A DNA stretch of 8,696 nucleotides from Verrucomicrobiota bacterium (GTDB lineage Bacteria; Verrucomicrobiota; Verrucomicrobiia; Limisphaerales; UBA11358). The stretch is from contig JAMFSG010000064.1 in assembly GCA_026225155.1 (NCBI GenBank), positions 1-8,696 on the forward strand. Direction: 5' to 3'. Position 1 is the stretch's first letter. Every line of letters starts with the position of its first letter. The notes under the pieces are model-generated. The model saw only the letters and a program-made list of their open reading frames with translations. It was not told the DNA's origin and did no database searches. Both the position numbers and the translations under genes were made by a program. Positions 1 through 4,482 of this stretch are shown here, in pieces.

Positions 1-45
1 CCACACGGTTAACAGCCGCGTGCTCTACCATTGAGCTACTCTGGA
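1..45 (-). tRNA. tRNA-Asn (anticodon GTT), 5' part, cut by window start
   Basis: The minus strand from 45 down to 1 reads as the first two thirds of a tRNA. It has the acceptor strand TCCAGAG, the D arm GCTC-AATGGTA-GAGC, and an anticodon arm with stem CGCGG/CCGTG around the loop CTGTTAA. The anticodon is therefore GTT, which decodes asparagine codons. The variable loop begins at the edge; the T arm and the 3' acceptor strand lie outside the window. One G-T pair occurs in the anticodon stem. The gene lies downstream of mutM on the same strand but has its own promoter candidate at 62-90. Confidence 0.93.
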
Positions 46-61
46 ACACAAACGGGCGCGT

Positions 62-90
62 AATCTACAAACCATCACCGCGCTCGTCAA
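62..90 (-). promoter_or_regulatory. Sigma70-type promoter for tRNA-Asn
   Basis: On the minus strand there is a -35 box TTGACG (90-85), a spacer of exactly 17 bases, and a -10 box TAGATT (67-62). These match the consensus at 5/6 and 4/6 positions. The predicted start is near 55, about ten bases before the mature tRNA 5' end at 45. The stretch after the -10 box is ACGCGCCC, a GC-rich discriminator like those of stable-RNA promoters under stringent control. That regulatory role is inferred. The element sits wholly in the gap between the mutM stop and the tRNA. Confidence 0.65.
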
Positions 91-99
91 TTTCATTCG

Positions 100-951
100 T
101 CACGTTTTTTGGCACAGCGGGCAAAAGAAAGTGCTGCGTGCGGCCTGCACAATCCGCTTGATCGGGGAACCGCAATTGACGCAAGGTTTTCCGGCTCGAT
201 CGTAAACGCGCAGACGTTCGGTGTAAAAATCTGGCGCGCCGACGGCACTGCCAAAATAAAATAATCCGTCCGATTTTTTGCCGGTGAAATTAATGGGCAC
301 AGTGCTGCCGAATTGGATCGCTTCAGCCAAAACTTCGCGGATCGTGCCATGAAGTTTTTTGGTTTGCGCAAAAGTCAATTTGTTCGCGGCAAGTTTTGGC
401 GGGATTTTGGCGCGGAATAACGCTTCGCTTGCATAAATGTTGCCGACGCCGGCGATGACTGATTGGTCCAGTAATTTCACTTTGACCGGCTGGCGCGAAC
501 GTTTCAGTTCGAGCGCGAAATTTTCCGGCGAAAAATTTTCGGCCAGCGGTTCCGGTCCGAGTTTTTCAATCGGTGCAAGATCCAAAGTCATCCGGCCAAA
601 ATAACGCGTGTCTTCATAGACAAAATTCATTTCGCCCAGATCGAAAATGACAGCGGCGTGTTTCGGCAGCGGTTCGTTTTTTGGAGCGAGAAACATTTTT
701 CCGGTCATGCCCAAATGTCCGAGCACGGTCAAGGTTTGACCAAGTGCTTTGGCTTGCAGCTCGAACAAAAAGTATTTTCCGCGCCGCGAAAGATTTTTGA
801 ATTTTGCGCCAACCAAAGTTTGTCGAAATTTTTTCAATGAAGTCGGGCGCAAAACTTTTTCGCGACGCACCGTCACGCCGCGAATGATTTTCCCGCGCAA
901 CGCCGGACGCAAAAATCGCGCGAGGACTTCGACTTCAGGCAGTTCGGGCAT
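100..951 (-). CDS. mutM: Formamidopyrimidine-DNA glycosylase (Fpg/MutM), base excision repair
   Basis: This bifunctional glycosylase/AP lyase removes 8-oxoguanine and ring-opened purines from DNA in the cytoplasm. The 283-residue protein starts with the diagnostic MPELPEVE. Pro2 becomes the N-terminal Schiff-base nucleophile and Glu3 is the acid, which fixes the start at 951. Other family marks are Lys59 (in RRGKY), Met82 in LGMTG, Arg116/Phe118 in the void-filling loop, and GVGNIYASE (168-176) of the helix-two-turn-helix. A C-terminal zinc finger has Cys257, Cys260, Cys277 and Cys280, with Arg272 inside it. Length is only slightly above the usual ~270 residues. No SD precedes the ATG; the region just upstream is made of CAACTCC heptads. 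It lies 95 bases downstream of pyrH. All key residues are present, so the enzyme should be active. Confidence 0.97.
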   Translation of the reverse strand: MPELPEVEVLARFLRPALRGKIIRGVTVRREKVLRPTSLKKFRQTLVGAKFKNLSRRGKYFLFELQAKALGQTLTVLGHLGMTGKMFLAPKNEPLPKHAAVIFDLGEMNFVYEDTRYFGRMTLDLAPIEKLGPEPLAENFSPENFALELKRSRQPVKVKLLDQSVIAGVGNIYASEALFRAKIPPKLAANKLTFAQTKKLHGTIREVLAEAIQFGSTVPINFTGKKSDGLFYFGSAVGAPDFYTERLRVYDRAGKPCVNCGSPIKRIVQAARSTFFCPLCQKT

Positions 952-959
952 GAAAATTA

Positions 960-1042
960 GGAGTTGGGAGTTGGAAGATGGCAGATAGGGCTAAAGTGCG
1001 GCAGGATTTTTTCCCAGATCCTATCTGCCATCTCCCATCTGC
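960..1042. repeat. Heptad tandem repeats in inverted orientation (pyrH-mutM gap)
   Basis: The left arm (plus strand) is four consecutive 7-base units: GGAGTTG 960-966, GGAGTTG 967-973, GAAGATG 974-980 and GCAGATA 981-987. The right arm (minus strand) is GCAGATG 1042-1036, GGAGATG 1035-1029 and GCAGATA 1028-1022. The arms include a perfect 14-bp inverted repeat, 976-989 with 1020-1033, around a 30-base loop. The element starts 8 bases before the mutM ATG and ends 4 bases after the pyrH stop. It could act as a transcript-end structure for pyrH, but it lacks a U tract. It looks like a dispersed repeat family; copy number cannot be judged from one window. Confidence 0.75.
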
Positions 1043-1046
1043 TGTT

Positions 1047-1769
1047 TCAATTCACCAGCGTGCCGATTTTTTCGCCGAGGACGACGCGTTTCAAATTGTG
1101 TGGCTTGAAGAAATCAAAAACGATGATCGGCATTTTGTTGTCCATGCACAGTGAAAACGCCGTGGAATCCATCACCTTCAATTGTCTTTGCAGCGCGTCA
1201 ATGTAGGAAATCTTTTCAAAACGGACGGCTTTGGGGTTTTTCTTCGGATCGCTGTCGTAAATGCCATCCACTTTTGTGGCTTTCAAAATGACTTCCGCGC
1301 CGATTTCATTTGCGCGCAAAGCCGCAGCCGTATCGGTGGAAAAATACGGATTGCCCGTGCCGCCGCCGAAGATGACGACGCGGCCTTTTTCGAGATGGCG
1401 CACGGCGCGACGACGGATAAACGGTTCGGCGACCTGCGACATGGCGATGGCGCTTTGCACGCGGGTCGGTGCGCCGAGTTTTTCCAGCGCGTCCTGCAAT
1501 GCGAGTGAATTGATGACGGTCGCGAGCATGCCCATGTAATCGCCGGTCGCGCGTTCGATGCCGCGTTCGCTGCCGCTCAAGCCGCGAAAAATATTGCCGC
1601 CGCCGCTGACGACGACGACTTCTACGCCGAGTTCGCGCACTTCGCAAATCTGTTCGGCCATGTGTTGCACGGCTTCGGGCGAAATGCCGGTGCCGTTGGT
1701 ATCACCGAGCGACTCGCCGCTCAACTTGAGCAGGATGCGGGAAAATTTTGGTTTTTTGGCGGCGGTCAT
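1047..1769 (-). CDS. pyrH: UMP kinase (uridylate kinase)
   Basis: This enzyme phosphorylates UMP to UDP with ATP in pyrimidine nucleotide synthesis. It is a cytoplasmic, normally hexameric member of the amino-acid-kinase fold. From the ATG at 1769 the protein is 240 residues, the normal length. Visible marks are Lys15 in LLKLSGE, the phosphate loop SGGGN (55-59) with Arg62, GDYMGM (76-81), FGGGTGNPYFSTDTAA (134-149), KATKVDGIYDSDP (163-175) and MDSTA (200-204). An upstream in-frame TTG at 1787 would add six residues (MFASHF), but the ATG fits the family better. No SD is seen. The usual neighbours rpsB, tsf and frr are absent here: a beta-helix gene lies upstream and mutM downstream. A promoter candidate at 1800-1828 suggests independent expression. 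Confidence 0.96.
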   Translation of the reverse strand: MTAAKKPKFSRILLKLSGESLGDTNGTGISPEAVQHMAEQICEVRELGVEVVVVSGGGNIFRGLSGSERGIERATGDYMGMLATVINSLALQDALEKLGAPTRVQSAIAMSQVAEPFIRRRAVRHLEKGRVVIFGGGTGNPYFSTDTAAALRANEIGAEVILKATKVDGIYDSDPKKNPKAVRFEKISYIDALQRQLKVMDSTAFSLCMDNKMPIIVFDFFKPHNLKRVVLGEKIGTLVN

Positions 1770-1799
1770 AAAATGAGAAGCAAACAAGACATTTTGAAA

Positions 1800-1828
1800 T
1801 TTTTAACAGCCGCGTGGCGGGTCGTCAA
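1800..1828 (-). promoter_or_regulatory. Sigma70-type promoter candidate for pyrH
   Basis: On the minus strand there is TTGACG (1828-1823), a 17-base spacer, and TAAAAA (1805-1800). These match the consensus at 5/6 and 4/6. The predicted start is near 1793, giving a 5' leader of about 24 bases before the pyrH ATG at 1769. The -35 box is the same hexamer at the same spacing as in the tRNA-Asn promoter. It lies in the gap after the beta-helix gene, consistent with pyrH being expressed on its own. Confidence 0.5.
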
Positions 1829-1875
1829 ACCAAAGCCGTGAACATTTTTGGACAATGAAGTTTCTTGAAAAAATT

Positions 1876-3210
1876 TCAATTCGCGCCACTCAATTTGACC
1901 TTGCTGTGATTGATAATCCTTGATTCGCCGGTGATGATATTTTCCGAAACGACCGCGCGGCGCACGTTTTCGCCCAATTCCACTTGCGGTTTGTCTTCTT
2001 GAAATTCGCAGCCGCGCACGAGCACGGAGCCGCTGTCCACCTGGATGGCGGCGCGATTTTCCTTGTTCCGATCCCATTGCACAAACGTGCAGTCGCTGAA
2101 ACCAACCGTTCCCCTGCCCGCGATTTCGGCGATCTGGTTGCACGGACCCCAATAGGCGCAATTCACAAAACGCACGCTGCCGGAATTGCTCGCTTCCACG
2201 CGCACCATCGTCGGGTCGGGGCCGTGAAAGGAAGTGAATTCGCCGTTGGAAATCAGCAGGCCGAACGGCGCGCTTTGCTCGACATCCACCGCCGTGTAGC
2301 AATCATCCGCGCCAATGCCGAGAAAATTTCCATTACACGCGCCGGTTTTCGTTTTCACAAATTTATAGCCGACGTTGTAGCCGAAACAAAAAGTATTATA
2401 GACATATTGCCAGTCCGTGCGGCCAAAAATAAATGCTTCGCCGTGTTTTTCCTGCCAGTCGAACAAAGCTTTTTTCTGGCTCCACCACGGATTGAAATGC
2501 ACGTTCTCCACGCGGCCAATGTCGTAAATTGCATCAATCCAAATGCCCCGGCGCAACGGCTGGCCTTGCACGTCGCGGATCAGATGACGTTCGTTTTTTG
2601 ACGCGTCAATGCCGTTGTAAGGATTCAATAATTCAACGGCGAGCACGGCGGGATTTTTGCTGCGCATCGCGATCGCCCACGGATACGGCGTCGGTTCGCC
2701 ATCGCTGATCTGGTTTGGATAATAAATCACCACGCCCTTGAGCGTCGCATTTTGGTTTAACGTGATGAACGCCGGGCCGTCCTCGGTGCCGGCATTTTCC
2801 GTCACGAGAAACGTCGTGCCGTCATCCGTCGGTTTTGGAAAATTGCGGTCGCGCTCGCCGTTGTGCGCGGGAACCGATTCCCAAACGCCTTTCAATGTCA
2901 CCGCATCCGGCACGTTCAAATGCCCGGCGAAAAAATAATTTCCGCGCGGCGCATAAACCACGCCGCCGCCTGCCTGCGCCGCCGTGTCCATCGCTTTTTG
3001 AAATGCCGCCGTGTCGTCCGTTTTGCCGTCGCCTTTCGCGCCGAAATCCGTGACGGTGTAAAAATCCGGCGTCGCCGCGCCCGCCAGCGAAATGGTCAGG
3101 AAAAAAATCACGGCGGAAGTTGAAATTGAAAATTTACTTTTTGCCGCCGCAAAAACGCGGGCAAAACCAGTAAAAAACGCGGTCGGAATTTTATGGATCG
3201 TTGATAACAT
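1876..3210 (-). CDS. Secreted right-handed beta-helix protein (pectate_lyase_3 / GH28-related)
   Basis: The 444-residue protein is predicted to be exported. It has a basic N-region, a hydrophobic core around residues 32-44 (AVIFFLTISLAGA) and a likely signal-peptidase site near AGA-A (43-46). The N-region is rather long. The mature part opens with the classic start of a pectate-lyase-3/tailspike beta-helix: TDFGAKGDGKTDDTAAFQ (54-71), then GGGVVYAPRGNYFF (81-94). Later residues show irregular beta-helix rungs rich in V, N, G and C, such as SGSVRFVNCAYWG and GTVGFSDCTFVQW. Such folds bind or cleave polysaccharides, but I cannot assign catalytic residues or a substrate, so enzyme activity is unproven. 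The ATG at 3210 has no SD; a -10-like TATTTT ends 6 bases upstream. The gene diverges from the four-helix membrane protein gene. Confidence 0.85.
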   Translation of the reverse strand: MLSTIHKIPTAFFTGFARVFAAAKSKFSISTSAVIFFLTISLAGAATPDFYTVTDFGAKGDGKTDDTAAFQKAMDTAAQAGGGVVYAPRGNYFFAGHLNVPDAVTLKGVWESVPAHNGERDRNFPKPTDDGTTFLVTENAGTEDGPAFITLNQNATLKGVVIYYPNQISDGEPTPYPWAIAMRSKNPAVLAVELLNPYNGIDASKNERHLIRDVQGQPLRRGIWIDAIYDIGRVENVHFNPWWSQKKALFDWQEKHGEAFIFGRTDWQYVYNTFCFGYNVGYKFVKTKTGACNGNFLGIGADDCYTAVDVEQSAPFGLLISNGEFTSFHGPDPTMVRVEASNSGSVRFVNCAYWGPCNQIAEIAGRGTVGFSDCTFVQWDRNKENRAAIQVDSGSVLVRGCEFQEDKPQVELGENVRRAVVSENIITGESRIINHSKVKLSGAN

Positions 3211-3216
3211 CGTGAA

Positions 3217-3222
3217 AAAATA
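3217..3222 (-). promoter_or_regulatory. -10-like box of a possible leaderless promoter (beta-helix gene)
   Basis: The minus strand reads TATTTT (3222-3217), then six bases TTCACG, then the ATG at 3210. This is the geometry expected when transcription starts at the A of the start codon. No convincing -35 box is seen at 16-18 bases upstream, where the sequence is GC-rich. The call rests on the -10 match, the spacing and the lack of an SD. Confidence 0.35.
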
Positions 3223-3271
3223 TCAAAGCGCGCCGTCGCCGCGCCATCCTCGAAAGTGGTGATGGCGGTTT

Positions 3272-3318
3272 GGGGAGCGCGCCCGCTCCGGGCGCAGCCG
3301 AGGGCGGCTGCGCTCCCC
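3272..3318. repeat. GC-rich palindromic element, stem with two hairpins
   Basis: Outer arms GGGGAGC (3272-3278) and GCTCCCC (3312-3318) pair perfectly, and 9 bases per arm match as a plain inverted repeat. Between them are two adjacent hairpins: GCCCG-CTC-CGGGC (3281-3293) and GCAGCC-GAGGGC-GGCTGC (3294-3311). The whole 47-base unit can fold as a compact three-way junction on either strand. It sits in the divergent gap between the beta-helix gene and the membrane protein gene, so it is unlikely to be a terminator. It resembles a dispersed REP-like element; I infer this without knowing the genomic copy number. Confidence 0.7.
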
Positions 3319-3367
3319 GAGCAAATTGCCAATCCGATTCGACTCTTGCAAATTCGCGGCGCGTGCC

Positions 3368-3373
3368 GGAGGA
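3368..3373 (+). promoter_or_regulatory. Shine-Dalgarno-like GGAGGA before an out-of-frame ATG
   Basis: GGAGGA lies 6 bases upstream of an ATG at 3380, the best SD-like match in the window. That ATG opens a 48-codon frame (3380-3526) that starts MRRNAQKIYG, is very rich in arginine, and overlaps the membrane protein gene in another frame. The encoded peptide looks like a shadow rather than a real protein. The site may be chance, a leader peptide start, or a remote ribosome entry for the gene at 3405. Confidence 0.25.
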
Positions 3374-3404
3374 TTTCAAATGCGCCGCAACGCGCAAAAA
3401 ATTT

Positions 3405-3911
3405 ATGGTTCCCGAAAACGAAAAACCGCCCGCCGAAAATTCAACCGACGCGCTGTTCAAACGCATCATCATCGTTGCCTGTGCGTTGAGCCTCGCGACG
3501 ATGTATGGCTGGCTGGCGTGTTTTGACCGGCAGCCGAAGGGCGATTTTTATTTTCACTGGCGATGGAGCGCGCTGCTGTGGATCGTCATCGGCCTCGCCA
3601 GCAACGCGTATTTCTGGCGCAAGATCTGGCCGCCGGAAGGTCGCGCCGCCGCGACGCGCAAGGACATCGTAAAAGGTTCCATCATATTGGGCGTGCCGTG
3701 TTTGTGGTGGTTGACGTTTCCGCTGCGCTTTTTGTCCGGCCAGCATTTTTGGGACGTGATGACCGGGCTGATCGCCGCCGCTTTGGTTTTGTCGTTCGGC
3801 GCGTGGATGGTCATCAAACTCATCAAGGCATTTGAGAAAAGTGATTCGGATGATCTCAATGCTTTGAACGCTGCGGAACAAAATCCGAAGGCGACGCCGA
3901 CCGAGAAATAA
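3405..3911 (+). CDS. Small four-helix integral membrane protein, function unknown
   Basis: I do not recognise a family. From the ATG at 3405 the protein is 168 residues. It has a short hydrophilic, partly acidic N-terminus (1-18), then four hydrophobic segments at about 20-39, 52-71, 88-109 and 116-139. A hydrophilic C-terminal tail follows (KSDSDDLNALN onward). Aromatic residues are frequent near the membrane edges (HWRWSALLW, CLWWLTFPL). The frame is open back to 3270, but the extra 45 codons run through the palindromic repeat and read as low-complexity sequence, so I prefer 3405. No SD stands just before this ATG. The stop coincides with the first base of a hairpin, and ispF follows 85 bases later. 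It may be expressed separately from ispF. Confidence 0.7.
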   Translation: MVPENEKPPAENSTDALFKRIIIVACALSLATMYGWLACFDRQPKGDFYFHWRWSALLWIVIGLASNAYFWRKIWPPEGRAAATRKDIVKGSIILGVPCLWWLTFPLRFLSGQHFWDVMTGLIAAALVLSFGAWMVIKLIKAFEKSDSDDLNALNAAEQNPKATPTEK

Positions 3912-3944
3912 ATTTGAACTGCGGCGAAAAAAGCAGTCCAAATT
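3911..3944 (+). terminator. Terminator-like hairpin after the membrane protein gene
   Basis: Arms AATTTGAACTGC (3911-3922) and GCAGTCCAAATT (3933-3944) pair over 12 positions with one mismatch, around a 10-base loop. The left arm begins at the last base of the stop codon. No U tract follows immediately; a T-rich stretch comes only at 3958-3966. It could therefore be a weak terminator or an mRNA 3'-end stabiliser. Confidence 0.4.
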
Positions 3945-3984
3945 GTCCGTCGCGAAATTTCTTTTTAGTCACGCGTAAAAAAAT

Positions 3985-3990
3985 TACACT
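3985..3990 (+). promoter_or_regulatory. -10-like box of a possible leaderless promoter (ispF)
   Basis: TACACT (4/6 match to TATAAT) is followed by six bases GCGCGC and then the ispF ATG at 3997. The expected transcription start is the A of the ATG. The region 17 bases upstream (TTTTTA at 3962-3967) is only a poor -35 match. No SD is present, which fits a leaderless start. Confidence 0.4.
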
Positions 3991-3996
3991 GCGCGC

Positions 3997-4476
3997 ATGG
4001 TTCATGTTGGCATCGGTTATGACGTTCATCAATTAATCGCCGGGCGCAAACTTGTGCTCGGCGGCGTTGAAATTCCCCACACGAAAGGTCTCGACGGCCA
4101 TTCGGACGCGGATGCGTTGATGCACGCGATCTGCGACGCGGTGCTCGGCGCGATCGGCGAGGAAGACATCGGCCATTTTTTCCCGAACACCGACCCGCGC
4201 TGGAAGGGCGTGCCGAGCAAAAATTTTCTCGAGGAAGCGGCGAAGCAGGTTGCCAAACGCGGCGGAAAAATCGTGAATGTGGATGCCACGCTCATCGCAC
4301 AGGCGCCGAAAATTTATCCATTCATCGCCGAGATGAAAAAACGCATCGCCGCCGCGCTCGGCGTTTCTGAAAAACAGATCGGCGTGAAGGCGACGACCAA
4401 CGAGACGATGGGATTTGTCGGCCGCGAAGAAGGCATCGCCGCGATGGCCGTGGCAAGCGTGGATTTGCCGGCCTGA
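3997..4476 (+). CDS. ispF: 2-C-methyl-D-erythritol 2,4-cyclodiphosphate synthase (IspF)
   Basis: This cytoplasmic trimeric enzyme of the MEP isoprenoid pathway cyclises CDP-methylerythritol 2-phosphate to MEcPP and releases CMP. The 159-residue protein is full length. It shows the metal ligands Asp9 and His11 in GIGYDVHQ and His43 in the DADALMHA stretch. It also has the GLDGHSDAD signature (31-39), the IGHFFPNTD loop, the VNVDATLIAQAPKI strand-loop, and KATTNETMGFVGREEGIAAMA near the C-terminus, which builds the nucleotide pocket. The start is set by the family N-terminus. There is no ispD beside it, although ispD-ispF pairs or fusions are common. The TGA at 4474-4476 is followed after two codons by the large transferase gene in the same frame. 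Confidence 0.97.
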   Translation: MVHVGIGYDVHQLIAGRKLVLGGVEIPHTKGLDGHSDADALMHAICDAVLGAIGEEDIGHFFPNTDPRWKGVPSKNFLEEAAKQVAKRGGKIVNVDATLIAQAPKIYPFIAEMKKRIAAALGVSEKQIGVKATTNETMGFVGREEGIAAMAVASVDLPA

Positions 4477-4482
4477 TCGAAC

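Noticed and set aside
1770..1787. A longer UMP kinase starting at the TTG at 1787.
   Set aside because: The ATG at 1769 gives the standard family length, and the extra six residues look like untranslated sequence.
1803..1816. A 14-base exact match (TTAACAGCCGCGTG) to the tRNA-Asn anticodon arm at 9-22, in the same orientation, suggesting an att-site duplication.
   Set aside because: The region between the copies holds only housekeeping genes. By my rough count, one 14-base repeat in a window this size is not rare. The match does not extend.
1794..1879. An 11-bp inverted repeat TTGAAATTTTT / AAAAATTTCAA (1794-1804, 1869-1879) as a terminator of the beta-helix gene.
   Set aside because: The arms are AT-only apart from one pair and are separated by 64 bases, and the pyrH promoter candidate lies between them. 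It is probably chance.
1984..2601. A 205-codon open frame on the plus strand inside the beta-helix gene.
   Set aside because: It is antisense to a gene with a clear domain and signal peptide. Its product is low-complexity and rich in Ala, Arg and His, as expected of a GC-rich shadow frame.
3270..3404. A 45-residue N-terminal extension of the four-helix membrane protein.
   Set aside because: It is translated repeat sequence (Gly/Ala/Pro/Arg-rich), has no clear start, and would precede a normal-looking N-terminus at 3405.
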